Source: Sandaracinaceae bacterium (lineage in GTDB: Bacteria > Myxococcota_A > Polyangia > Polyangiales > Houyiibacteriaceae). From it: DNA of 64,000 nucleotides. Position 1 is the first letter of the stretch. The number at the start of each line of letters is the position of its first letter. This document shows positions 26,713-35,483 of this stretch, piece after piece. A program made the position numbers and the translations under genes. The notes beneath the pieces were generated by a model. It was not told where the DNA came from and made no database searches. It was given only the letters and a program-made list of their open reading frames with translations. The DNA lies in assembly GCA_016706685.1 (NCBI GenBank), contig JADJJE010000019.1, positions 62,001 to 126,000 on the forward strand. The letters run 5' to 3'.

Positions 26713-26752
26713 CGGGCGCGCCCGCGGCGACCGGCATGAGGGGACACGACGT

Positions 26753-26898
26753 CTACGCCAACGGTCGGCGCATGCGGAGTGACATCGAGGCGCCATCCTC
26801 GAACGGCTTGCCGTCGCGGCGAAAGCCCGCGCGCTCGCAGAAGCGAACGCCTCGCGCGTTCCCAGCGAGGACGCGGAGCACGGCCGTTGCGTAACCAC
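26753..26898 (-). pseudogene. relic of a GNAT acetyltransferase C-terminus
   Basis: On the minus strand a frame ending in TAG at 26753-26755 reads LRVLAGNARGVRFCERAGF, then RRDGKPFEDGASMSLRMRR. This is the typical last 40 residues of a GNAT N-acetyltransferase, with its N..AxxLYxxxGF-like motif. No intact N-terminus follows upstream; 26899-27022 has only short helical scraps in other frames. The whole 26713-27040 gap therefore holds this decayed gene and no other feature that I can see, apart from the GC-rich palindrome at 26712-26725. Confidence 0.6.
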
Positions 26899-27040
26899 TG
26901 GCCGTCGAGCGCGCGCGTCAGGGCGTTGTGACCCTCACGCCCGTGGTCGAGCGCTGCCGAGGCGCTCGGCCGGGAGTCCGCCTGACCAGCGCGGAGGGGC
27001 CATCGAAGCGCGGCCACGTTCTGTGGCACTCTCGCCGTGT

Positions 27041-29008
27041 ATGACGATCAGCCTGCGTCTCCTGGCTTCGCAGCGTCTCGCGTGGGCGTTGCCGCTCGTG
27101 CTCCACGGATGCGGTTCGGCGGCGGTTCCGGCGGTGACGGAGCCCACGGTGTCGTCTGCCGCATGCCCGCCGTCCGAGGCCGGTACGGACCCGCGTGTCA
27201 TCACACTGCTCGGCAACGCCTCGACGAGCCTCGCGCGCGGTGACCACAGCGCGGCGGTGGCGTTGCTGCGCGCCGCGGCGTCCCTCGGTCCGTCGCCCCT
27301 CGACGACCCGGCAACGCGGAACGCCCTCAGCGCCATGCCGCTGCCCATCGCCGTGACGCCCTCGACCACCGCCTACGACCGGTCGGCAGATGGCGCGGTG
27401 GTGGCGTTCATCGCGCAGCCGAGCGCGCTGCAGGCCGACTCCGACGTAGCCACCCTCTGCGACGGCTCACCGCTCGAGTGGGCGAACCTGGCGACCCGCA
27501 CGCGAGGCTCGCTGCCCCTCGCCGCCCTCGCGGTGGAAGACCGGCTGGCGCCGCTGCTCGCGCTGGACGCCGAGGCCGCGGCGCAACACCGCATGGTGCA
27601 AGTGCTGCATACCGAGCGTGGCTGTGTACCGACGGCGGATGCGTGCGGGATCGAGCCGCAGGAACCGCGGCAATTCGACATCGAAGGTGGCTACGCCACG
27701 TCCGTGCTGCTCCCACGACGCGATCTCTGCGGGCGGCTGGAAGCCGTCTCGCCCCATGGTGCCTTCGCTGTGGTGGCGCTGCCCGACGTGCAGGTGGGTC
27801 GCATGGGTACCGGCATCTGCACGCTGCCCAGTCGCCTCGCCTTCCCCTCCGAGTCCCAGCAGCTGGTGTGCGTCGGCACGCGCTATCAGGTGGTCGCGCT
27901 GGCCGACGGGCGCATCGCGCTCGATGCGGCTCACGACACGGAAGCCATCCGCATCGCAGAGGACGAGCGCCATGCCTACGTGCGCACCCGCGACAGCGCG
28001 CGCGTGGTTCCGCTGGTGTCGGGCCTCGCGGAGGCCGCGCTCGCCGCCGACTGTCGCGGGCCCGCCGCCTTCTCGAACGACGGCGGAAGCCTCGTGAGCG
28101 TGTGCGGCACCCGCATCGATGTCGTCACCCTCGGGGCGAACGTGAGCACGCGCTCCCTGCCGCTGGACGCGCGCGGCCTCGGGCCGCTGCACGAGCAGCC
28201 CATCCTGGCCATCGCCACCAACGACGCGGTGGATCGCATCGCCCTGGTGTTCGCGCCCTCGGCAGTCCGCTACGTCGGCTATCAGCGCTGGGCGCTGCTG
28301 GATGCGCGTGGCCGAGTGGCCTACCGGGTGGACGCAGCGGACCCCAGCCCCCGGGCAGAGGCCACCGCCGTCTCCCCGCTGTACGAGCCGCGCAGGGCCA
28401 CGCTGCCGGTCGTGCGCAGCGGTTCCGACGGCATCTACTGCGGGCGCAATGACCGCGAGCACCGCGGGCAGACGTTGATGTTGGACGCCAGTGTGGGCGC
28501 GCGCTTCGCGAACGCGAGCGTGGTGCTCTACGCGCGCAGCTACGAGTTCGTTCCCACCGAGTTCTGGCAGCTACGTAGTGGCCCTCAGCAGCGAGGCGGC
28601 CAGACCCGCATGCGCCTGCTGCAGGTGCACCGCATGTTCGGCGCTGGCGAGTGGCTGACCACCGAGCCGGCGACGGAGGAGTCGCGTCTGCGGCTGGTGT
28701 TCGAGTACGCATCCACCGACGAGCGGGGAGACGCCCTCGATGAAGCGAGACCGGACGCCCCTATCGGACCGTCACGCTGGGATACCCCTGCCGACGAGGA
28801 TGCCTCTGCCGTCACAGCGGACCTCGCTGCCTTCCTCGCAGCCTCGGGGGCACGTACCAATCTGCGGGTCTGTCCGGACGACTTGCGGGTGGTGGCTGTC
28901 CTCCCCATGCCGGCTGCCGAGTCGGTGTGGGCAGACGTCAGGACCTGCGTCCAGCCGCCGCCCAGCTCCCCGAGCGAGGACGGGTTGTGCGGCGGCGGTC
29001 GGATCTGA
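27041..29008 (+). CDS. large lipoprotein of unknown function
   Basis: ATG 27041 gives 655 residues. The N-terminus has a signal and lipobox (PLVLHGCGS), so the protein should be membrane-anchored. The middle has repeated strand-like stretches (DGAVVAFIAQPS, FAVVALPDVQVG, GGSLVSVCGTRIDVVTL) that look like beta-propeller blades, though no repeat is strict. Cys occur in pairs throughout. The last 130 residues are acidic and Pro-rich. It converges on the OmpA-family gene with a 53-bp gap. No family recognised. Confidence 0.75.
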   Translation: MTISLRLLASQRLAWALPLVLHGCGSAAVPAVTEPTVSSAACPPSEAGTDPRVITLLGNASTSLARGDHSAAVALLRAAASLGPSPLDDPATRNALSAMPLPIAVTPSTTAYDRSADGAVVAFIAQPSALQADSDVATLCDGSPLEWANLATRTRGSLPLAALAVEDRLAPLLALDAEAAAQHRMVQVLHTERGCVPTADACGIEPQEPRQFDIEGGYATSVLLPRRDLCGRLEAVSPHGAFAVVALPDVQVGRMGTGICTLPSRLAFPSESQQLVCVGTRYQVVALADGRIALDAAHDTEAIRIAEDERHAYVRTRDSARVVPLVSGLAEAALAADCRGPAAFSNDGGSLVSVCGTRIDVVTLGANVSTRSLPLDARGLGPLHEQPILAIATNDAVDRIALVFAPSAVRYVGYQRWALLDARGRVAYRVDAADPSPRAEATAVSPLYEPRRATLPVVRSGSDGIYCGRNDREHRGQTLMLDASVGARFANASVVLYARSYEFVPTEFWQLRSGPQQRGGQTRMRLLQVHRMFGAGEWLTTEPATEESRLRLVFEYASTDERGDALDEARPDAPIGPSRWDTPADEDASAVTADLAAFLAASGARTNLRVCPDDLRVVAVLPMPAAESVWADVRTCVQPPPSSPSEDGLCGGGRI

Positions 29009-29061
29009 CGGGGCGCTCCACCAGGCGAAGCTCGAGAGCGCGTGCCCATCCACCGTGACGA

Positions 29062-29898
29062 TCACCCCCCAGGCCCCACCTCCGGGCAGCCCGGCACAGG
29101 CCCGGGCAGCGGTGCCTGCCGCCGTTCGGCATTCGGCCCCTGGGGAGGCTCGAGGATCACGAATTCCACGCGCCGGTTCTGCTCGTTGGCCTCGCGGCTG
29201 CGGCCGGGCACCAGGGGCTGCGCGCTGCCGTGCCCCCGCGCCACAAGTCGCGCGGCGTCCACGCCTGCGACCACGAGCGCGTCGCGCACCGCCACCGCGC
29301 GGGCCTCGCTGAGCGCCTGCGCGCCGGGCTCGTCGCGGGATGCGTGGCCGGCCACCTCCACCAGCGTGAGCTGCGGGTTGTGGAGCAGCGTGGCGGCCAC
29401 GGCCTCGATGATGGGTGTGCTGCGCGTGTCCGGCACGGCGCTGCGGCGGGCGAAGAAGACCTTGTCGAGGATGAAGAGCCGCTCATCGATCAGTAGGATG
29501 TTGCCGCGGTCGGGGCAGCCGTCCTCGTCTTCGTAGCCGTTGAAAACCTCGGGGATGCACGGGCACTGGTCGCTGACATCCACGATGCGGTCTTGGTCGT
29601 TGTCCGGGTCGGGGCAGCCGTCGGCATCCTGGTAGGCGTCCATGTCTTCCGGGTCGTTGGGACAGAGGTCGGACTCGTCGAGCAGGCCGTCATGATCGTT
29701 GTCGGGGTCCGGGCAGCCATCGGCGTCGTCGGTGTCGTCTTCGTCTTCCGGTTCCGCAGGGCACGCGTCGGACGCATCCGCGATGCGGTCCTCGTCGCGG
29801 TCGGCCGGCGGCGGGATCGGGTCCGGGGCAGGCGCCACGGCGGCACCGCAGCCAGCCACCAGCAAGACAGAGCAAAGGACGCACGCTGCGCGAAGCAT
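29062..29898 (-). CDS. OmpA-family lipoprotein with thrombospondin-3-like repeats
   Basis: The 278-residue protein has the lipobox LLVAGC near 17. Residues 30-130 are calcium-binding TSP3-like repeats (DxDxDGxxDxxDxCP), four copies. Residues 135-255 are an OmpA C-terminal domain, with VEVAGHASRDEPG, LSEARAVAVRDAL, RGHGSAQPLVP and NRRVEFVI, which binds peptidoglycan. It therefore links the outer membrane to the cell wall. The start is fixed by the lipobox and by TACCCT 6 nt upstream. Confidence 0.92.
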   Translation of the reverse strand: MLRAACVLCSVLLVAGCGAAVAPAPDPIPPPADRDEDRIADASDACPAEPEDEDDTDDADGCPDPDNDHDGLLDESDLCPNDPEDMDAYQDADGCPDPDNDQDRIVDVSDQCPCIPEVFNGYEDEDGCPDRGNILLIDERLFILDKVFFARRSAVPDTRSTPIIEAVAATLLHNPQLTLVEVAGHASRDEPGAQALSEARAVAVRDALVVAGVDAARLVARGHGSAQPLVPGRSREANEQNRRVEFVILEPPQGPNAERRQAPLPGPVPGCPEVGPGG

Positions 29899-29904
29899 GC
29901 CCGC

Positions 29905-29910
29905 AGGGTA
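29905..29910 (-). promoter_or_regulatory. -10 hexamer of the OmpA-family gene
   Basis: On the minus strand TACCCT lies exactly 6 nt before the ATG at 29898. Confidence 0.4.
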
Positions 29911-29973
29911 GCGCTCATGAGGCGCGAGCGGGCACTTGCTGGCGCGTGCGTGGCACCGCTACGCTCGCGCGCC

Positions 29974-30492
29974 ATGGCTGTCTCCCCTCGCTTGCTGGCG
30001 GTGCCGGCGTCCGTGCTGCTGGTGCGCGCGGCGCTGCTGGTGTTCGCGGCGGCCGTGGTGGCGCCCGGCCTGCTCCTGGCGCTCGACCTCGCGGCGCTGC
30101 TGGTGGCGGCGCTGGCCGTGGTCTTCGGCCGCGTCATCGGCGGCGGCTTCGGCAGCACGGTGCTCACGTTCGTCGGCCTCGGGCTGCCCATCGCGGGGCT
30201 CGGCGCGCTGACAGACGTGGTGGTGAGCCGCGAGGCCTCGAACCTATCCGGCATGCTGGCGCTGCTCGGCGTGGGGGTGGGCTTCTGCCTCGCCGGCCCC
30301 GCGCGCGACGAGCGCTTCAGCCAGGGCCTGGTGCTGCTGCTGGGCCTCGGCGCTCTCGCGCTGGGCGTACGGCTCCTGAACGAGTCCGGTGGGCTGCGCA
30401 TGGGCGGCATGGTGAGCGCGCCCTACCTGGTGGCGGCCACGCTGGCGCTCGTGCTGCGCCCGCTGGCTGCCGCGCCCCGGCGTCCTGCCTGA
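29974..30492 (+). CDS. small multi-pass membrane protein
   Basis: ATG 29974 gives 172 residues that are almost entirely hydrophobic, with five or six membrane segments (for example LLVFAAAVVAPGLLLALDLAA, split at Pro, and LVLLLGLGALALGVRLL). No charged motif or catalytic residue stands out. TACGCT lies 8 nt upstream of this ATG, which supports it over an ATG at 29917. It is divergent from the OmpA-family gene. Function unknown. Confidence 0.7.
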   Translation: MAVSPRLLAVPASVLLVRAALLVFAAAVVAPGLLLALDLAALLVAALAVVFGRVIGGGFGSTVLTFVGLGLPIAGLGALTDVVVSREASNLSGMLALLGVGVGFCLAGPARDERFSQGLVLLLGLGALALGVRLLNESGGLRMGGMVSAPYLVAATLALVLRPLAAAPRRPA

Positions 30493-30598
30493 CGGCGGCC
30501 CTCAGCGCTCGCTGATGATGAACTCGAAGCTCTGGTCGCGCGCGAAGAAGAAGCGGTCCGTGTGGGCACGTCGGTGATCGATGGGCTAGTCATCACGA

Positions 30599-31183
30599 AT
30601 GACGAACTCCCTCTGCCGCTCGTTCGGGGCCGTCTCACCACTCGGGGTCGCCCTGGTCGCGGCCTCGCTCGCGCTCGTCGCCACGCTCGCTTCGCCGGCG
30701 TCCACCCAGTCGAATGGCGCGGTCGTCCTCCAGCGCTTCGCGGGAACGTATCGGAGCCGGCTGCCCGACGGCGGTGGAGCCCTCATCCGGGCCGCGATCG
30801 AGGGGGTGGTGGTGGACATGGCCCCGGCACGCGAGAGCATCGCGCGACGTCGGCTCCTGGCGAGCGATCCGCCGATTCCCAGCGTCACGATCACGCCGCG
30901 CGGCGATGGGCTGGTCATCGACTACACGGGCGGCCGACGCAACGAGACGCCGAGCCTCGGCACGTTCGCGCCGAACCCCACGGCCGACGGCGGAACGGTC
31001 GACGTGAAGCACGACGTCGTCGGCAACCGGATTCGCGAGACGTATCGCGAGCGACGAGGCGGCGCGGTCCACCTCTTCTCGCTGTCGGGAGACGGCCGGG
31101 AGCTGACGCTCGAAGCCACCATCAGCAGCCCGCACCTGCCAGCATCCATCACGTACACGCTCGCGTTCGAGCGCACACGCTGA
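30599..31183 (+). CDS. secreted protein of unknown function
   Basis: The 194-residue protein has a signal peptide with the hydrophobic core GVALVAASLALVATLA and a likely cleavage after ASPAS or ASTQS. The mature part is beta-rich (VVLQRFAGTYRSRLPDGGG, then FSLSGDGRELTLEATI), with no Cys and no motif that I recognise. It resembles a small lipocalin- or DUF-type exported fold. The opposite strand is also open over much of the gene (30586-30918) but has no signal. It converges on the WS/DGAT gene with a 14-bp gap. Confidence 0.7.
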   Translation: MTNSLCRSFGAVSPLGVALVAASLALVATLASPASTQSNGAVVLQRFAGTYRSRLPDGGGALIRAAIEGVVVDMAPARESIARRRLLASDPPIPSVTITPRGDGLVIDYTGGRRNETPSLGTFAPNPTADGGTVDVKHDVVGNRIRETYRERRGGAVHLFSLSGDGRELTLEATISSPHLPASITYTLAFERTR

Positions 31184-31197
31184 CGGCGCTCCACGGC

Positions 31198-32625
31198 TCA
31201 GCCTGTCGGTGCGTTGGTGCGTCGTGCGGCTGCGAGCAGGCTGGCCACTTCGTCCACGAAGCCCAGCGCGATGTCGTCCACGTGGGAGACGCGCTCCCCG
31301 CACGCGAGCACGCCGAGGCCGAGCTGCTCACCCGTGCTCATCACGGTGAGGTTGAGCCCGGAGCCGTGCTGCACCGGCCCGAGGGGATAGATGCATGCGA
31401 GACGAGCCCCATGGCAATAGAGCGGTGCACGCGGACCGGGCACGTTCGAGATGACCACGTTCCAGAGCGCGGGGTGTAGGTCCGCCACGCGATGACGCGC
31501 GTAGAACGCCACGGCCGCGCTGAGAGCCCGCGGCACGGTGAGCGCGAGCACCAGATCCGCGAGCCGGAGATACGGGTTCGGGCCCGTCTTCCGATGCTTG
31601 CGCTTACCGCGGCTGGTCTCCGCCTGGATGCGGCGGAGGCGGCCCACGGGATCGAGCTCGTCCATGGGCAGATGGACCCGCAGCATCGAGACGTGGTTGC
31701 CGGCGTGGTCGCCGGACTCGTCGCGTAACGCCACCGGGACGTTCGCGATGAGCGCGCTCGAAGGCAGCGTGCCGCGCGCGACCAACCAGCGGCGCAACGT
31801 GCTGGCTGCGGCGGCGAGCACCACGTCGTTCACGGTCGCGTCGAACGCAGCGCCAATCGCACGCACGTCGTTGAGGCTCACGTGAGCGAGCGCCACCACG
31901 CGCTGGCGGGAGAGCGCGCCGCCCCATGGCGTGGGCGGGACGCGGAAGCTCGCGACGTCGCTGGGCATGCCCGAGCCGGATGCCGCGCCCCTCCTGCGCA
32001 TCAGGGCGGAGGCTACGTCCACCGCCGCGTGTGTGACTCGGCCCGGCTTCGCGGCGAGCGAGCGCGCGCCCGTCAGCGCGAGCCGGACGACTCCCGGGTC
32101 GCGTGACCCATGCTGCACCTGCGGCGCTGGGGGCAAGGCTGTTTCACTCGGGCTGTGGTCGAAGAGGTCACCGAGCAGCGCCGCCAGCTTCGAGCCGTCC
32201 ATCGTGGCGTGGTGAATCTTGGCCACTGCGACGAGCTCGCCCGAGGCCAGCCCCTCGACGAGCGCCACCTCCCACAGCGGCTTGTCACGGGGGAGCAAGC
32301 GCGCCGCGTAGTCGCCGACGAACGCGCGGAGCTCCGCCTCCCCGCCCGGGCTCGGCAGCCGCGTCCGGAAGAGGTGGCGACCCAGGTCCACCTCGGCGTC
32401 CTCGACCCACTGCAGGTCACCCAGACGGAGCGGCCCCTGCACCAGCTTGTGTCGGAACGCGGGCACGCGGTGGAGCCGGGCGCCGATCATCGCGCGCATC
32501 GACTCGAACGCCGACTGAGCGGGTTCGGGCGGCGGCTCGAACCGCAGCACCCCCAGGTTGTGGAGCGGCATCTCGGCCGTCTCCGCGATCAGCATCGCAG
32601 CGTCGAGCGTGGCGACCGGGGTCAT
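31198..32625 (-). CDS. wax ester synthase / diacylglycerol acyltransferase (WS/DGAT)
   Basis: The 475-residue protein has the catalytic HHATMDG at 138-144 (HHxxxDG), the NDVVLAAAA helix near 255 typical of this family, and a C-terminal SNVPGPRAPLYCHGA followed by GSGLNLTVMS. The enzyme joins a fatty acyl-CoA to a fatty alcohol or diacylglycerol, forming storage wax ester or triacylglycerol. The gene lies 15 bp downstream of the TPR gene on the same strand and probably shares its promoter. Myxobacteria make TAG bodies, which fits. Confidence 0.93.
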   Translation of the reverse strand: MTPVATLDAAMLIAETAEMPLHNLGVLRFEPPPEPAQSAFESMRAMIGARLHRVPAFRHKLVQGPLRLGDLQWVEDAEVDLGRHLFRTRLPSPGGEAELRAFVGDYAARLLPRDKPLWEVALVEGLASGELVAVAKIHHATMDGSKLAALLGDLFDHSPSETALPPAPQVQHGSRDPGVVRLALTGARSLAAKPGRVTHAAVDVASALMRRRGAASGSGMPSDVASFRVPPTPWGGALSRQRVVALAHVSLNDVRAIGAAFDATVNDVVLAAAASTLRRWLVARGTLPSSALIANVPVALRDESGDHAGNHVSMLRVHLPMDELDPVGRLRRIQAETSRGKRKHRKTGPNPYLRLADLVLALTVPRALSAAVAFYARHRVADLHPALWNVVISNVPGPRAPLYCHGARLACIYPLGPVQHGSGLNLTVMSTGEQLGLGVLACGERVSHVDDIALGFVDEVASLLAAARRTNAPTG

Positions 32626-32640
32626 GGTTTAGCGTGAGGA

Positions 32641-33522
32641 CTACCGGCTGACGCGGCCCAGCGCCGTGGTGGCGCGCTGCGCGTTCGCAGGCTCCCGCGT
32701 GCCGATGGCCGTGATGTAGCGCTGGTACCACTCGGCGGCCTCGGTGTTCCTTCCGAGCTGCTCGTAGCAGGCGGCCAGGTCGAACATGGCGTCGTGGTAC
32801 GCCGGGTTCAGCTCGATGGCGCGGCGGTACTGCGGGATGGCATCGTCGAAGCGCTCCAGCGAGCGCAGCGCCACGGCCAGGTTCAGGATCATGGCGTGGT
32901 CGTTGGGCTGGGTGATCAGCGCGCGCCGGAACAGGTCGGCCGCCTCCTGGTAGCGCCCCGTGTTGCGCAGGATGACGCCCAGGTTGTTGAGCAGGCTCGG
33001 GTCGTTGGGGACCTGCGCGAGGCCGCTCTGGTAGGCCGCGATGGCCTCGTCGTTGCGGTTGAGCCGGCGCAGGGCCACGCCCAGGTTGCCCCAGCTGTTG
33101 GTGTCGTCGGGGCGCAGCTCTACCGCGCGGCGCAGCGGGGCGACCGCCTCCTCGAAGCGTTGCAGGCGCACCAGCGTGGCGCCCACCATGGCGTGCCCGT
33201 CCGCGTGGGAGGGCTGCAGCTCGGCCACCCGGCGGTACGCGGCCAGGGCCTCATCCAGCCGGTTCAGCTCGCGCAGCACCGCCCCGCGCGTGAGGTGCGC
33301 CGCCGCCAGCGTGGGCTCGAGCGCCAGGGCCGCGTCCACCTCGGTGAGCGCCTCGGCCCAGCGGCCAGCCCGCTTGTGCGCCACCGCCGCCCGGTAGTGA
33401 GCCTGCGCCGGGCTCACCTGCTGAGCCACAGCAGAGGGCGTGCCCGTCAGCGTGGCGGGCACCACGCCGAAAGCGAGCGAGAGGAGCAGGCGGGGGACTC
33501 GGGCCGAACGGAATGCGGGCAT
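32641..33522 (-). CDS. exported TPR protein
   Basis: The 293-residue protein has a signal peptide (LLLSLAFGVVPATLTG, cleavage near AVAQQ). Residues 40-275 are about seven tandem TPR units, each with the W-LG-A-P pattern (for example NLGVALRRLNRNDEAIAAYQ). TPR arrays bind protein partners; this one should act in the periplasm. ATG 33522 is supported by TATAGT 6 nt upstream. The WS/DGAT gene follows after 15 bp. Confidence 0.9.
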   Translation of the reverse strand: MPAFRSARVPRLLLSLAFGVVPATLTGTPSAVAQQVSPAQAHYRAAVAHKRAGRWAEALTEVDAALALEPTLAAAHLTRGAVLRELNRLDEALAAYRRVAELQPSHADGHAMVGATLVRLQRFEEAVAPLRRAVELRPDDTNSWGNLGVALRRLNRNDEAIAAYQSGLAQVPNDPSLLNNLGVILRNTGRYQEAADLFRRALITQPNDHAMILNLAVALRSLERFDDAIPQYRRAIELNPAYHDAMFDLAACYEQLGRNTEAAEWYQRYITAIGTREPANAQRATTALGRVSR

Positions 33523-33528
33523 CCGCCC

Positions 33529-33534
33529 ACTATA
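33529..33534 (-). promoter_or_regulatory. -10 hexamer of the TPR-WS/DGAT unit
   Basis: On the minus strand TATAGT, the best -10 match in the window, lies exactly 6 nt before the ATG at 33522. Confidence 0.5.
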
Positions 33535-33659
33535 CCGGGCCCTGAGCGCTTCTGGGAGTCTTGGCGTCTGGGTACCTGGAGCAACCGTGGCAAGCAGGGC
33601 GAGCGGCGTCCGGGCAGGACAGGTTGCGTGTACCCGGTGTGGTCTGCGACCTTCCGCGG

Positions 33660-35483
33660 ATGTCCGCCTCGAGCTCCGCGCCCTCGTCCACCAACCCGCT
33701 CGTCGATGACGCCTTCATCGACCTCCTGCTGTACGAGCACCTCGATGCCGTGGCGCTGACCGAGCTCCCCGCCTTCGCCGACCACTCGCGCGAGACCTTC
33801 GACCTCTACCTGGCCGCCGTGCGCCGCTTTGCGCGCGAGGAGCTGTTCCCCACGTACCGGCCCATGGACCAAGAGCCGCCCGTGCTGCGTGACGGCACGG
33901 TGGTCACGCACCCGAGCCTGCCGCACCTGTTCCGCAGCATGGTGGACCTGGGCGTCATGACGGCCACGCGCCCCGAGAGCGTGGGCGGGCAGCAGCTGCC
34001 GCAGCTGGTGGCCACGCTGGCCACGTCGTACCTCATGGCGGGCAACCTGAGCGCTTACGGCTACGTGGGGCTCACACACGGGGCGGCGCACCTGATCGAG
34101 GCCTACGGCACCGAGGCCCTCAAGGACGCGTACATGAAGCCCATGTACGCGGGCGAGTGGAACGGCACCATGGCCCTCACGGAGCCGCATGCGGGCAGCA
34201 GCCTGGGCGATGTGACCACGCGCGCCACGCCGACCGCGGCGGGCCACCACCTGATCCGCGGCAGCAAGATCTTCATCTCGGGCGCGGACAACACCATGGT
34301 GGACAACGTGGTGCACCTGACGCTGGCGCGCATCGAGGGGGCGCCGCCCGGCAGCGCGGGCATCTCGCTGTTTGCCGTGCCCAAGAAGCGCCTCGAGGGC
34401 GGGCGGCTGGTGCCCAACGACGTGCGCGTGTCGCAGGTCATCCACAAGATCGGCTGGAAGGGCCTGCCCAGCACCGCGCTCGAGTACGGCGACGAGGGCG
34501 ACTGCCATGGCTATCTGGTGGGCGAGGAGCACCGCGGCCTGCGCTACATGTTCCAGATGATGAACGAGGCGCGCCTGATGGTGGGCATGAACGGCGCGGC
34601 CACGGCCTCGGTGGCCTATCACGAGGCGCGGCTGTATGCGCTCTCGCGGCCACAGGGGCGTGGGCTCGGTCAGCTGCCCTCGTCGCCGGTGGTGCCCATC
34701 GTCCAGCACGCGGACGTGCGGCGCATGCTGCTGCGCCAGAAGGCCATCGTGGAGGGCAGCCTGGCGCTGCTGGCCACCACCGCGCGCTTCGCCGACGTGG
34801 CCCAGCACGGTGCCGACGAGGCCACGCGCGAGCGGGCTCAGGCGCTGCTGGACCTGCTCACGCCCATCGCCAAGACCTTTCCGGCCGAGCGCGGCTTCGA
34901 CGCCAACGCGCTGGCCGTGCAGGTGCTGGGCGGGTACGGCTACACCAGCGAGTACCTGCCGGAGAGCTACCTGCGCGACCAGCGCCTGAACAGCATCCAC
35001 GAAGGCACCACGGGCATCCAGTCGCTGGACCTGCTGGGCCGCAAGCTGGGCGCGCGCGGCGGGGCAGGGCTGTTCGCGCTGGCCCAAGAGGTGCGCGGAA
35101 CGCTGCAGGCCGCCGTGAGCCACGACGTGCCGAGCGAGCTGGTGACTGCCGTGGGCGACGCCGCGCAGGTGCTGGAGAAGCTGGTGGGCGAGCTGCTGGC
35201 CCGCGGTCAGCGCGGCGACACGGAGGGCATGCTGGCGCACAGCGCCGACTTCCTGGACCTGATGGGCACCTTCGTGGTGGCGTGGCAGTGGCTGGCGCTC
35301 TACGTGGTGGCGCAGCGCTCCACGCAGGCCGGGGCCACGCAGCACGCGGTGCGTGATGACGCCCTGCGCTGCACGGCGCAGTACTTCATCAACACCGAGC
35401 TGCCGCGCGTGCAGCTCTTGGCCGCGCTCTGCCGCAACGCCGAGGACTCGTATGTGAAGATGCGCCCGGAGTGGTTCGCGTGA
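33660..35483 (+). CDS. acyl-CoA dehydrogenase, long (about 600 aa) DmdC-like class
   Basis: The 607-residue protein exceeds the 380 residues of ordinary acyl-CoA dehydrogenases and matches the DmdC/FadE-like long class. It has the flavin-site MALTEPHAGSSLGDV near 175, a later LGGYGYTSEYLPES and SIHEGTTGIQSLDLLGRKL near 445 with the catalytic-base Glu. A helical C-terminal domain of about 140 residues follows. It introduces the trans-2,3 double bond in acyl-CoA beta-oxidation and passes electrons to ETF. It heads a three-gene operon joined by GTGA overlaps. Confidence 0.94.
   Translation: MSASSSAPSSTNPLVDDAFIDLLLYEHLDAVALTELPAFADHSRETFDLYLAAVRRFAREELFPTYRPMDQEPPVLRDGTVVTHPSLPHLFRSMVDLGVMTATRPESVGGQQLPQLVATLATSYLMAGNLSAYGYVGLTHGAAHLIEAYGTEALKDAYMKPMYAGEWNGTMALTEPHAGSSLGDVTTRATPTAAGHHLIRGSKIFISGADNTMVDNVVHLTLARIEGAPPGSAGISLFAVPKKRLEGGRLVPNDVRVSQVIHKIGWKGLPSTALEYGDEGDCHGYLVGEEHRGLRYMFQMMNEARLMVGMNGAATASVAYHEARLYALSRPQGRGLGQLPSSPVVPIVQHADVRRMLLRQKAIVEGSLALLATTARFADVAQHGADEATRERAQALLDLLTPIAKTFPAERGFDANALAVQVLGGYGYTSEYLPESYLRDQRLNSIHEGTTGIQSLDLLGRKLGARGGAGLFALAQEVRGTLQAAVSHDVPSELVTAVGDAAQVLEKLVGELLARGQRGDTEGMLAHSADFLDLMGTFVVAWQWLALYVVAQRSTQAGATQHAVRDDALRCTAQYFINTELPRVQLLAALCRNAEDSYVKMRPEWFA

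Noticed and set aside
26712..26725. GCGGGCGCGCCCGC palindrome after the small exported protein gene
   Set aside because: Pure G+C palindromes are frequent by chance at this base composition, and it has no T-run, so not called a terminator.
30586..30918. 110-codon minus-strand frame over the start of the secreted-protein gene
   Set aside because: It has no signal or motif, while the plus-strand frame has a signal peptide and a clean mature region.
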